A stretch of DNA of 64,000 bases from Gammaproteobacteria bacterium (GTDB taxonomy: Bacteria; Pseudomonadota; Gammaproteobacteria; HTCC5015). Numbering within the stretch: position 1 is the first letter of the stretch; each line of letters starts with the position of its first letter. The stretch is taken from positions 558,001 through 622,000 of the forward strand of contig BPKE01000002.1 in the NCBI GenBank assembly GCA_026004975.1. Direction: 5' to 3'. The position numbers were made by a program, and so were the translations under genes. The notes under the pieces were generated by a model that saw only the letters and a list, made by a program, of their open reading frames with translations, was not told the DNA's origin and did not search any database. This document shows, piece after piece, positions 9,173 through 17,449 of this stretch.

Positions 9173-10064
9173 CCGTTGAACCGGGACAGGGGCTGTCCTC
9201 GGTCTCGATTTCGAGCGTCACGTGGGCGATGCGGTAGCGTTCGGCGAGCAGGCGCTTGAGGCGGCCCTTGATCGCCTCGATGTCGTTCAGATCGGCTCGG
9301 CGCACCACCACGTGTGCCTCGAGCGCGTCGCGCTGCTCGTCCAGGCGCCACAGGTGCAGATGATGCACCGAAGCCACCTGCGGTTCGGCGGCCAGGGCCG
9401 CGGCGATGTCGTCCACATCCAGATGATCGGGGGCGCCGTTCATCAGAATGTGGATGGTCTCGGGCAGGTGCCGCCAGGCGTGATAAGCCACCCACACACC
9501 GATGGCCATACCCAGCCAAGCGTCCACCGCCGCCCGGCCCGTCAGGGCGATCGCCGCGCCACCGGCGAGCACACCCAGCGAGCTGAGCGCATCGGCGGCG
9601 TTGTGCAGCATCGCGGCACGCAGATTCAAGCTGCGGCGGCTGCCCTGCCACAGCACCGCCACCGTCGCCAAGTCGACCGCCAGGGCGAGCGCACCCAGGA
9701 TCATCATCCAATCGCCGGCGACGGGCTCCGGGCGCAACAGCCGCCAGACCGCTTCGTAGAACAGGCCGGCGCCGACCAACAGCAGGACGACGAGGTTGAT
9801 CAGCGCGGCGACCGTCTCGGCGCGCCGGTAACCGAAAGTGCGGCGGCGGTCGGCCGGGCGACGTGCCAGGCGCAAGGCGTAGAACGCGATCGCCAAAGCC
9901 GCGGCGTCGGCGCCGTTGTGCAGGGCGTCCGCGATCAGCGCCAGGCTGTTCGCCCACCAGCCGCCGGCCAACTGCACGAGACTCAGAAGGCCGTTGACGG
10001 CCAGCGCCCAGCCCAGGCGCCTTGCGTCCCATTCGCGGTTCGAATCGGCTTGCGGTCGGTGCAT
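9168..10064 (-). CDS. Cation diffusion facilitator (CDF) metal/proton antiporter
   Basis: A 298-residue inner-membrane CDF exporter that removes Zn2+ or related divalent cations from the cytoplasm. It has six hydrophobic helices, with the paired metal-site motifs HNGAD in helix 2 (ALIADALHNGAD) and HNAAD in helix 5 (MLHNAADALSSLG), the His/Asp pattern usual for zinc-type members. FGYRRAETVAALIN between helices 2 and 3 is the family signature. The C-terminal cytoplasmic domain (~200-290) has the VHHLHLW strand. The start at 10064 (MHRPQADSN) places a short cytoplasmic N-terminus before helix 1; the longer frame to 10112 has no ribosome site. It precedes the stress operon by 75 bases on the same strand. 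Confidence 0.93.
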   Translation of the reverse strand: MHRPQADSNREWDARRLGWALAVNGLLSLVQLAGGWWANSLALIADALHNGADAAALAIAFYALRLARRPADRRRTFGYRRAETVAALINLVVLLLVGAGLFYEAVWRLLRPEPVAGDWMMILGALALAVDLATVAVLWQGSRRSLNLRAAMLHNAADALSSLGVLAGGAAIALTGRAAVDAWLGMAIGVWVAYHAWRHLPETIHILMNGAPDHLDVDDIAAALAAEPQVASVHHLHLWRLDEQRDALEAHVVVRRADLNDIEAIKGRLKRLLAERYRIAHVTLEIETEDSPCPGSTA

Positions 10065-10182
10065 ACCGGCTCCCCGACGCGCGATTATGCCGACCGGGGG
10101 CACGGACCACAAGGCATGAACCGACGCCCCCCACGCTTCGACTCACGGTCACGTTCCGCATCCACCCAGGGAGGCCACAGGC

Positions 10183-10806
10183 ATGACCCATGAAACACCA
10201 CCCCTGCAAACGCTGCGCCAAGCGCTTTCGGCGCTGATATTGGCCGGCGCGCTGGTCGGCGCCTCGGCGCAAAGCACCTATACACCCGATGAAATGCTGG
10301 TGAAAACGCCGAGCGACGAGCGTGCACCCGGCAAGGCGGGTGCGGCGCGGGCGCCGGCGATCGTCACCATACCGTCGGGGCCGTCGGGGCTGGATTGCTC
10401 ACCGGCGGCCCTGCGGCAGGCGGTCGAGGCCGGCGCGAGGCGAACGTCACCAGAGGAAGGCGATGAGGGCGGCGCCCTCCCCGCCCGGGGCGGTCGCTCC
10501 GCCCATCGCGACAACAGCGGCCGACCCGTGCTTTCCCTGCTGGTCTTCGGTGACGCCGAAGCCGCCCAAGCCTCGGCCGCCTGCCGGCGCTTCGTCGAAC
10601 TCGAGCGGCGAGCGGCGGCGACGGGAAAAACCGCCGGCACCGACCTCGCCGCCCCGCCCCGCCGGGAAGGGATCTGGTGCGGAAAGAAGCATTGCCTGTG
10701 CTGGAAAGGCAATCTCTATGACGGCTGCGTGCACACCGAGAAACTCTGCGCGGGCGACCTGGTCTGCACCGGGCGGATCTGCCATTGCCATGCCAAGGGC
10801 GATTGA
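10183..10806 (+). CDS. Small secreted cysteine-rich protein of unknown function
   Basis: A 207-residue protein that I do not recognise. A ribosome site (GGGAGG) precedes the ATG at 10183. A hydrophobic segment (ALSALILAGALVGASAQ, ending near residue 30) looks like a signal peptide. The middle is low-complexity and charged, with two scattered cysteines. The last ~45 residues are compact and cysteine-rich, holding eight Cys with WCGKKHCLCW, GCVHTEKLC, VCTGRICHCH and several His. This pattern suggests a disulphide-stabilised or metal-binding module. The gene is divergent from the CDF metal exporter and is closed by a strong terminator, so it is its own transcription unit. A link with metal handling is a guess from position only. 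Confidence 0.6.
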   Translation: MTHETPPLQTLRQALSALILAGALVGASAQSTYTPDEMLVKTPSDERAPGKAGAARAPAIVTIPSGPSGLDCSPAALRQAVEAGARRTSPEEGDEGGALPARGGRSAHRDNSGRPVLSLLVFGDAEAAQASAACRRFVELERRAAATGKTAGTDLAAPPRREGIWCGKKHCLCWKGNLYDGCVHTEKLCAGDLVCTGRICHCHAKGD

Positions 10807-10813
10807 GCCCGCC

Positions 10814-10842
10814 GCCCCGGGGGCGGTGCCCCCGGGGCTTTT
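10814..10842 (+). terminator. Rho-independent terminator
   Basis: A perfect 10-bp stem, GCCCCGGGGG with CCCCCGGGGC, encloses a 5-base loop and is followed by four T. It sits 8 bases after the stop codon of the cysteine-rich protein gene and in front of the convergent end of entA. Confidence 0.85.
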
Positions 10843-10844
10843 GC

Positions 10845-11615
10845 TCACAGCAACCCGAGGGTCGCGCCGCCGTCGACCAGCAGGGTCGCCAGGGTGATGT
10901 GCGCCGCCGCGGGCGACAACAGGAACAACACCGCCGCCGCCACCTCCTCCGGCTGGGCGATCCGGCCGAGCGGGATGCCCAGGCGGAAGGCCGCCGGATC
11001 ACCGGCGATCACCTGCTCCGCCCCCGCGCCGTCACGCCACAGCGCGCGCTGCATCGGCGTGTCGGTGGAGCCCGGCGCGACGATGTTGGCGCGCACGCCG
11101 TGGCGGGCGCACTCCAGCCCCAGGCAACGGAACATCTGCTCGGCCGCCGCCTTGGCGGCGCAATAGGCTCCGAGGCCGAGGCGCGGCGTGTGCGCGGCGT
11201 TGGAGCCGATCAGCACCATCGCCCCGCCCCCGCTTTCGCACAGCCAGCGGGCGGCGCGCCGGCAGCAGAGAAAGGCGCCGCCGGCGTCGATGCGCAGGGT
11301 CCGCCACCAGTCGCGCTCGTCCTGATCCAGCAGGGCGCCCGGGTGCAGCACGGCGGCGGCGTGCACGAAGCCGTCCAACCGCGGCCAGCGGGCCCGCAGC
11401 GCAGCGAAGCAGGCGTCCAGCGCACGGCCGTCGGCGACATCCACGGCCCAGCAGTCCTCCTGCAGCGGACGGTCGCGGTAGGACAGATCCAGGCGGACCA
11501 CTTCGGCCCCCGCCGAGGCCAGCGCATCCGCCACGGCGCGACCGATGCCGCTGGCCGCGCCGGTGACGATCATATGCGTCCCGCGAAAGACCGACCGATC
11601 GATTCCCGGCATCAT
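10845..11615 (-). CDS. entA: 2,3-Dihydro-2,3-dihydroxybenzoate dehydrogenase (EntA-type SDR)
   Basis: Short-chain dehydrogenase, 256 residues, that oxidises 2,3-dihydro-2,3-dihydroxybenzoate to 2,3-dihydroxybenzoate (DHB) with NAD+, the last step of catechol synthesis. The Rossmann motif TGAASGIG is at about residues 18-25, followed by the DL dinucleotide-specificity Asp (RLDLSYRD). The active site Ser is in LIGSNAAH, with YCAAK as the catalytic Tyr-Lys pair. The [12 protein letters not shown] stretch after the active site resembles EntA/DhbA. The call over other SDRs rests on this stretch and on the surrounding entC, entE and entB genes. It starts at 11615 with an ATGA overlap on the viuB-like stop and is the last gene of the siderophore operon. 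Confidence 0.88.
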   Translation of the reverse strand: MMPGIDRSVFRGTHMIVTGAASGIGRAVADALASAGAEVVRLDLSYRDRPLQEDCWAVDVADGRALDACFAALRARWPRLDGFVHAAAVLHPGALLDQDERDWWRTLRIDAGGAFLCCRRAARWLCESGGGAMVLIGSNAAHTPRLGLGAYCAAKAAAEQMFRCLGLECARHGVRANIVAPGSTDTPMQRALWRDGAGAEQVIAGDPAAFRLGIPLGRIAQPEEVAAAVLFLLSPAAAHITLATLLVDGGATLGLL

Positions 11616-12433
11616 GGCTCGCTGTCCATCACCGCGTGGCGTTCGTCGTGGTAGCGCTCCTCGTCGGCGCCGATGCGCCAGTAGGGGACGGCGTAACACA
11701 GCGCCTTGGGCAGCCCCCACTCGACGCGCAACAGCCGCCGCAAGGCCAGCACCGCGGCGTTCTCGCCGGCGACCAGCGCGGAAAAGCGCGGCCCGGGCGG
11801 GCCGGCGGCCGCCACGGCCTCCGGCAAGGGCGAAGCGTCCCCCGGCCGGCGGCACAGCCAGCGGCAATCGACCGCCGCGGCGCTCGGCAAGGCGATGCGC
11901 TCGGCGTCCGTTTCGATCTCCAGGAACACGCGGGCCTCGACACCGGCCGGCAGGGCTTCCAGCACCGCGGCGATCGCCGGCAAGGCGGACAGGTCGCCGG
12001 CCAACAGATGGGCCGGCGCGGGGGCGAGCAAGGGCCGTGGACCGCCCGGGCCGGCCAGACCGATGCGCGCCCCGGGGCGTGCCGCCGCCGCCCAGGCCGA
12101 GGCCGGCCCGGCGGGTTGGTGCAACACCATTTCGACGGCGATCAGATCGCGCACCGGATCGTGGGCGCGCAGGCTGTAGCTGCGGGCCACCGGGCGCCGT
12201 TCCGGCGCCGGCCAGACGACCCCGGTCGCCTCGCGCCGGGGCAGCTCGAAGCGCGGCCGGCCGGGCCGGGGGAAGAACAGCTTGATGTGCGCCCCCGGCC
12301 AGACCGCGGCCGCATCCAGCGCCGCGCCGCGGAACCACAGCCGCACCAGGCGCGGGCCGAGGGGCTCGCGCTCGACCAGCTCGATCCAGCGCGGCCCGGC
12401 GGGCGGCGCCGGGCGAAGTTCAGGAGACGACAT
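11612..12433 (-). CDS. viuB: Siderophore-interacting FAD/NAD(P)H reductase (ViuB family)
   Basis: A 273-residue cytoplasmic protein of the ViuB/YqjH siderophore-interacting family, which reduces ferric siderophores with NAD(P)H to free Fe2+. The flavin-binding motif RSYSLRA (RxYTxR type) is at about residues 87-93, preceded by PGAHIKLFFP. The NAD(P)H half begins at LLAGDLSALPAIAAVLEALP, the family hallmark, and ends in GLPKALCYAVPYWRIGADEERYHDER, which aligns with the usual YWRxGxxEE ending. It sits between the NRPS and entA, overlapping the NRPS by 14 bases and entA by 4. It therefore supplies the iron-release step for the siderophore made by its neighbours. Confidence 0.9.
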   Translation of the reverse strand: MSSPELRPAPPAGPRWIELVEREPLGPRLVRLWFRGAALDAAAVWPGAHIKLFFPRPGRPRFELPRREATGVVWPAPERRPVARSYSLRAHDPVRDLIAVEMVLHQPAGPASAWAAAARPGARIGLAGPGGPRPLLAPAPAHLLAGDLSALPAIAAVLEALPAGVEARVFLEIETDAERIALPSAAAVDCRWLCRRPGDASPLPEAVAAAGPPGPRFSALVAGENAAVLALRRLLRVEWGLPKALCYAVPYWRIGADEERYHDERHAVMDSEP

Positions 12434-15400
12434 CGCGGCCCTCCTCTGCTTGCAGGCGCCGCCACCATCCGGCGAGGGGCACCGCGTCGGGTTGCGGCCA
12501 GACCAAGCCCAGGCGCGCCAGCAACGCCTCGCTGCGCTCGGTGGCGACCCGCGCCGGCGGGGGCGCGGCGCGATCCAACAGGCGCTCGATCAGGGCGGCC
12601 AGGGCCCGTTCCTCGGCGTCGCCTTCGGCGGCCAGGCGCGCGCACCAGGTGGCCGGTGCGAGCCGCTGCACCGCCGCCTCGCGCGCCAGCCGGGCGCCGA
12701 TTTCGGCCCAGCTCGACGGCCGCGGCGGGCACAGGTTGTAGACGCCTTCCTCGGCGCCGTCGGCGGGCGAGACCGCCGCAACCAGCAGGTGGGCGGTCCA
12801 GTCGACCGGGGTCAGCGGTTCGCGCCAGGGCAGGTCCGGGAACACGCCGTGCCGGGAGGCGGCCCGCAGCAACTGGGCGAGCAGGTCGCGCCGGTTCACA
12901 TGCCGCAGGGTCGCATCCGGGCCGATGCGTCCCAAGCGCCACACCCGCACCGCGAGACCGGCCGCCGCGGCGCGCTGCACCAGCGCTTCGGCGACCCATT
13001 TGCTCTGCTGGTAGCCGTCCCGCAGACCCTCGTGGCGGGCCACGAAATCCTCGGGCAGCGTCCGCCCGGGCGGTGCCACGGCCAGGGTCGAGACGTGATG
13101 GAAAACGCTGCCGCAGCGCAGGGCGAAGGCGAGCAGCGCCCGCGTCGCCGCCACGTTCGCGCCCCGCAGCGAGGCGTAATCGCGCAGCAGGTGGGTGGCG
13201 GCGGCCAGATGCAAGACCACCGCGGGCCGGCACGGCAGGGCGGCCAGCCGCGCCTCGGCCTCCGGCGCCGCGAGGTCCACGCACCAGAGCCGCAAGCGGC
13301 CGTCGGCCAGCGCGGCCGGGGCCCCGGCGACGTCCGCCAGCCGGCGCCGCGCCGTTTCCGGATCGGGCGCGCGGACCAGCGCATGGACGGTCCAGCCCGC
13401 CGCCAGGGCCGCTTCCACGACCGCCCGGCCGAGAAAGCCACCCGCCCCGCTGAGCAACAGCGGGCCGCCCGGCGCCGGCCGGGGCGCCGCAGCGGGCCAG
13501 CTCACGGCCAGATCGGCGCCCATGGGGTCGTCCTGCGCGGTGGCGCCGGGCGCCTCCCCCTCTTCGGCCAGCCGCGCCGCCAGCCGGCACGGCGTGCTGT
13601 GCTCGTAGAACCAAGCGAGCGGCACGTCCCGCCCGTACAGGCGGCCGATGCGGTTGGCCGCCTGCAACACCTGCAGGGATTGTGCGCCCAGCGTGAACCA
13701 GTCCTCGTCGGGGCGCGGCCGGCGGCCGAGCAGCTCCGCCCAGACGGCGGCGATCCGTTCGACGGCGGAGGTTTCGACCGCCGCGCCGGCGGCGCTTGCC
13801 GCCTCGCCCGTCTCGACCAGGGCGGCCGCCAGGGCGCGACGATCGATCTTGCCGCTGGCGTTGCGCGGCAGGCGCGTCAGGCGCCGCAGCACGCTGGGCC
13901 GCATCGCCGCAGGCAAATGCGTTTCGAGCCGCTCGCGCAGCCGCCGCTCTTCCGGCACCGCCGGTCCGGCGGCGAAGGCGGCCAGGCGCGGCCCCGCCGG
14001 CGTCTCGGCGGCCACCACCGCCGCCTCGGCGACCCCTTCGACCGCCAGCAGACAGGCTTCGATCTCGGCCGGCTCGATGCGCTGGCCGGCGATCTTGATC
14101 TGGTCGTCCAGGCGGCCGAGGAACTCGATCCGCCCGTCCGGGTGCATGCGCACCCGGTCACCCGTGCGATACGCGCGCCGCGGCGCGCCGCGCGGCACCG
14201 CGAGGGTGACGAAACGCTCCGCGGTCTGCGCCGCCGCGGCCCCGACGTAGCCCTCGGCGAGCGCCGCGTCCGCGATCGCCAGCTCCCCGGGCACGCCGCG
14301 TGGCACGATCCGCCCCCCCGCGTCGATCACGGCCACCGCCCGACCGGGCAGCGGCGTGCCGATGTGCACCGCCTCCCCCGGCCGCAGGGCCGCACAGGTG
14401 GCGACGACCGTGGCCTCACTGGGCCCGTAAGTGTTGAGCAACCGCACCCGCCCCCGGTGCAGACGATGCCATTGGCGGAGGCGCTCGGCACGCAAGGCCT
14501 CGCCGCCGACGATCACCGTGTGCAAACCCGGCGGCCAGTCGAGGTCCAGACGGCTGCAGGCCCACACCAGTTCGTGCCAGTAAGCGGTCGGCAGATCGAG
14601 CACGCCGATGCGTTCACGGCGGCAAAACGCCAGCAGCTCGGCCGGCGACGGCAACGCCCCCGGCGGCCGCAGCACCAGCGTCAGGCCGCAGTACAGACCC
14701 AGGTACAGCTCCTCGACGCTGGTGTCGAAATGCAAGGGGGCGAATTGCAGCATGCGGTCGCCGCGACGCAGCCCGTAGGCCCGGGCCGCGGCGGCGACGA
14801 AGTGCGCCAGCGCACGCCGGCCGATGCGCATCCCCTTGGGACGCCCGCTCGAACCGGAGGTGTAGATCAGATAGGCCGGCTTGTCCGGGTCGCGGCACGG
14901 CCCGGGCGCGGGCTCCACCGCGGGCGGATCCGCCAGGCTCACGCCGAGGGCGCCAGCCCACGGCGGCGGGTCGTCCCCGTCGCACAACACCGCGGCCGCG
15001 CCGCAGTCCGCCAGCACCGTGGCGGCGCGTTGCTCGGGGGTGTCCGGATCGAGCACCAGGTACGGCCGGCCGGCGTGGAAGGCCGCCAGCACCGTGAGCA
15101 GCGCCTCGCGGCGCGAGCGCAGGGCGATCGCCAGCACCCCCTCTTCCGGCGTCGCCGCCGCCAACGCCGCGGCGCGTCGCCGGACCGCGTCCAGCAGCGC
15201 CGCCCGCGACAGGCGCAGCGTCCCGTCGACCAGGGCCTCCGCGCGGGGCCGCCGGGCCAAGCGCGCCCACAGGGTTTCGCCCAGATCCGGCGGCGCCGGC
15301 AGCGCCGGCCCGCGCGACCAGGACGGGGCACGGGCCGGCAAGCGGCCCCGCCCCCAGGCCCGCAACTGCTCGACGAAACCGTCGGCGAACGCCGCCTGCG

Positions 15401-16580
15401 CCTCGGCCGGATACCGCGCGGGGTCGGCGTCGAACACCAGTTCCAAGCCGCCGACGCCGTCCGGCAGCGCATGCAGGGCGATGTCCAACACCGGCCCGGC
15501 GGCCAGGGAACGGTGTTCCACCGTCAGATCGCCCCAACGGCGCGGCCGTTCGAAAGGCAGCACGTTGATCACCGCGCCGAACACGGCAGCCTCCTCGCCG
15601 CCGAGCTCGCGGCGCAGGCGCTCGTGCCGGTGGCGTTGATGCGGGCGCAGCGCCCGCAGCTCGGCGGCGATGGCCTCCAGGCGCCGGCCGAGCGCCTCGC
15701 GCGGGCGATGCACGCACCGCAACGGCACGATGTTCATCGCCATCGCCGGCACCCGCAGGGCCGCGGCCTCGAGGCGGGCCGTGACCGGCAACCCCAGGCG
15801 GAACCGCTCGGCGCCGCTCGCGCGGTGGACGGCCGCGGCGGCGTTGTCCAGCAAGGCCTGCAGCCAATGCCCGCCGGCGCGCCGGGCGCGCTCGCTGAGC
15901 GCCGTGAATTCCGCGGCCGCAAGGCGCCGCCGCAGGCGCACCGGCTGCGCGCACAACCGGCCCGAGGCGGGCCGTCCGTCCAGCGCCAGCGCCGGCCAGT
16001 CGCCCTGCAGGCGCGCCGTCCAGAAGGCGCGGTCGCGCTCGGCCTCGGCGGACGCCGGATAGGCCAGCTCGGAATCGAGCCAGCGCCCATAGTCGCCCAG
16101 AGGCGTGCCGCCCCGGCCCAGGTAATGTTCCGCCACCCGCCGCTGCAGCAGGGCGAAACCATAGCCGTCGCAGGCGATGTGATGCACCGCCAGTGACCAG
16201 ACGTGCAGCTCGGGCGCGAGGCGCATCAACACGCTGCGCACGGGCGGGCCCGGATCGAGCGACAGCGGCGCCTGCGGCGCGGCCGCCTGCGCCTCCGCGG
16301 CGACCCAGGGATCCTCGGCCTCGGCAAGATCGAGGTACGACAGGGGCACCGGCTCGCCGGCGGCTTCCTGCCACACCGCCCCGTCGTGCTCGAAGAAGCG
16401 CCGCCGCAGCCCCGCGGCCTCCAGCAAGGTGGCCCGGACCGCGCGCTGGAAGCGCTCGGCGTCGAGTGCGCCGCGCAGCACCAGCCACTCGGCGGTGTCG
16501 TAGAGGGGCAGGCCGGGATGCAGCCGCTGGCCGAGCCAGATCCCCAGTTGCCCCTCGGTCAACGGCCGGGGCGCGCTCAT
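12420..16580 (-). CDS. Single-module NRPS with reductive release (C-A-PCP-R), myxochelin synthetase-like
   Basis: A 1386-residue non-ribosomal peptide synthetase. Order: condensation domain (~5-420, active site HHIACDG at 133-139); adenylation domain (~430-920, YTSGSSGRPKG at 573-583, NTYGPSE at 716-722, catalytic Lys911 in NASGKIDR); carrier domain (~935-1005, Ser968 in LGAQSLQ); thioester reductase domain (~1040-1380, GAGGFLG at 1045-1051, Thr1165, Tyr1190 and Lys1194). No thioesterase is present. MxcG of myxochelin synthesis has this layout: it acylates both amines of lysine with DHB and releases the product by NAD(P)H reduction. Pocket residues read by eye are D-T-E-D-I-G-T-V-V-K, two acidic, fitting a basic substrate. 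The ATG at 16580 overlaps the entB stop. Confidence 0.9.
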   Translation of the reverse strand: MSAPRPLTEGQLGIWLGQRLHPGLPLYDTAEWLVLRGALDAERFQRAVRATLLEAAGLRRRFFEHDGAVWQEAAGEPVPLSYLDLAEAEDPWVAAEAQAAAPQAPLSLDPGPPVRSVLMRLAPELHVWSLAVHHIACDGYGFALLQRRVAEHYLGRGGTPLGDYGRWLDSELAYPASAEAERDRAFWTARLQGDWPALALDGRPASGRLCAQPVRLRRRLAAAEFTALSERARRAGGHWLQALLDNAAAAVHRASGAERFRLGLPVTARLEAAALRVPAMAMNIVPLRCVHRPREALGRRLEAIAAELRALRPHQRHRHERLRRELGGEEAAVFGAVINVLPFERPRRWGDLTVEHRSLAAGPVLDIALHALPDGVGGLELVFDADPARYPAEAQAAFADGFVEQLRAWGRGRLPARAPSWSRGPALPAPPDLGETLWARLARRPRAEALVDGTLRLSRAALLDAVRRRAAALAAATPEEGVLAIALRSRREALLTVLAAFHAGRPYLVLDPDTPEQRAATVLADCGAAAVLCDGDDPPPWAGALGVSLADPPAVEPAPGPCRDPDKPAYLIYTSGSSGRPKGMRIGRRALAHFVAAAARAYGLRRGDRMLQFAPLHFDTSVEELYLGLYCGLTLVLRPPGALPSPAELLAFCRRERIGVLDLPTAYWHELVWACSRLDLDWPPGLHTVIVGGEALRAERLRQWHRLHRGRVRLLNTYGPSEATVVATCAALRPGEAVHIGTPLPGRAVAVIDAGGRIVPRGVPGELAIADAALAEGYVGAAAAQTAERFVTLAVPRGAPRRAYRTGDRVRMHPDGRIEFLGRLDDQIKIAGQRIEPAEIEACLLAVEGVAEAAVVAAETPAGPRLAAFAAGPAVPEERRLRERLETHLPAAMRPSVLRRLTRLPRNASGKIDRRALAAALVETGEAASAAGAAVETSAVERIAAVWAELLGRRPRPDEDWFTLGAQSLQVLQAANRIGRLYGRDVPLAWFYEHSTPCRLAARLAEEGEAPGATAQDDPMGADLAVSWPAAAPRPAPGGPLLLSGAGGFLGRAVVEAALAAGWTVHALVRAPDPETARRRLADVAGAPAALADGRLRLWCVDLAAPEAEARLAALPCRPAVVLHLAAATHLLRDYASLRGANVAATRALLAFALRCGSVFHHVSTLAVAPPGRTLPEDFVARHEGLRDGYQQSKWVAEALVQRAAAAGLAVRVWRLGRIGPDATLRHVNRRDLLAQLLRAASRHGVFPDLPWREPLTPVDWTAHLLVAAVSPADGAEEGVYNLCPPRPSSWAEIGARLAREAAVQRLAPATWCARLAAEGDAEERALAALIERLLDRAAPPPARVATERSEALLARLGLVWPQPDAVPLAGWWRRLQAEEGRDVVS

Positions 16581-17449
16581 CCGTCGCACGCCGCCTCACC
16601 GGCGCCCGTGAGCAGGGCGCGCCAGTCCGCCAGGGTCGGGCGTTCGAGCATCGCCGTGACGCTTACCTCGCGTCCGGGCGCCTGCCAGCGTTCGGCGAGC
16701 ATCATCAGGCGGATGGAGTCCAGGCCCAGGGCGAGCAGGTCGTCAGCCTCGCCGATCGCCTCGGGCGCGCAACCCAGCAGCGCGGCGACTTCGTGACGCA
16801 AAGGGTCGTCGCCCAGCGCCGTCAGAAAGTCCTCCGCCGGCCGCACGCAGGCGCAGCAGGCGGCGAGTTGGCGCAGGGCGCGCTCGTGGTCGGCGGCCGA
16901 GAAATCGGCCACGGCGTCGCTCGGCACGAAGACCTCGATGTCGCGCATGAACGCGTCCAGCGCGGTGGCGCAGACGCCGATGTGGGCGTACACCCCGCAC
17001 AGCAACAACTGGTCGCGGCCGGCCGCGCGCAAACGCGCCTCGAGCGCGGTGTCGAAAAACGCGCTGTAGCGGCGTTTTTCGATGACGCTTTCGCCAGGCA
17101 GGGGCGCCAACGCGGGTTGGATGCGCGCCGCGTCTTCCCGGTCCGGCAGACCGTCGCCCCAGAAGCGTTGCAACAGGCCGCGTTCGGCCCCACCCAGCCC
17201 GCCCGGCTGACCGCTGAAGAACACCGGCAGGCCGGCGCGGCGGGCGGCGGCGAGCAGCGCCGCGATGCGTTCGAGCACGAGGGCCAGAGGCGGCAGCTCT
17301 GGATCGTAGAAGGACAAGAAGTACGCCTGCATGTCGTGGATCAGCAAGGCGGCGCGATCGGCCTCGAACCGCCAGTCGGCGGCGCGGCCCGGGAAAGGCC
17401 CGGCGGGCGGAACATAGGGGGCGATGCGTTGCAGGCTCATGCGTTTCAT
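16577..17449 (-). CDS. entB: Isochorismatase / aryl carrier protein (EntB)
   Basis: Bifunctional 290-residue protein. The N-terminal isochorismatase (~1-210) hydrolyses isochorismate to 2,3-dihydro-DHB. It shows the catalytic Asp in LLIHDMQAYF, the Lys in VIEKRRYSAFF and CGVYAHIGV in place of a nucleophile, as in EntB. The C-terminal aryl carrier domain (~215-285) carries the phosphopantetheine Ser in LALGLDSIRLMML and accepts DHB from EntE for transfer to the NRPS. The FSGQPGGLGGAERGLLQRFWG region matches the EntB substrate loop. The start at 17449 overlaps the entE stop as ATGA and the stop overlaps the NRPS start the same way. No phosphopantetheinyl transferase gene is in the window, so one must be supplied from elsewhere. 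Confidence 0.93.
   Translation of the reverse strand: MKRMSLQRIAPYVPPAGPFPGRAADWRFEADRAALLIHDMQAYFLSFYDPELPPLALVLERIAALLAAARRAGLPVFFSGQPGGLGGAERGLLQRFWGDGLPDREDAARIQPALAPLPGESVIEKRRYSAFFDTALEARLRAAGRDQLLLCGVYAHIGVCATALDAFMRDIEVFVPSDAVADFSAADHERALRQLAACCACVRPAEDFLTALGDDPLRHEVAALLGCAPEAIGEADDLLALGLDSIRLMMLAERWQAPGREVSVTAMLERPTLADWRALLTGAGEAACDG

Noticed and set aside
12282-16196. 1304-codon open frame on the plus strand opposite the NRPS
   Set aside because: Its product is rich in Arg, Gln, Gly, Ala and Pro with no domain pattern, as expected from the antisense of a high-GC gene. The minus strand encodes a complete C-A-PCP-R synthetase.
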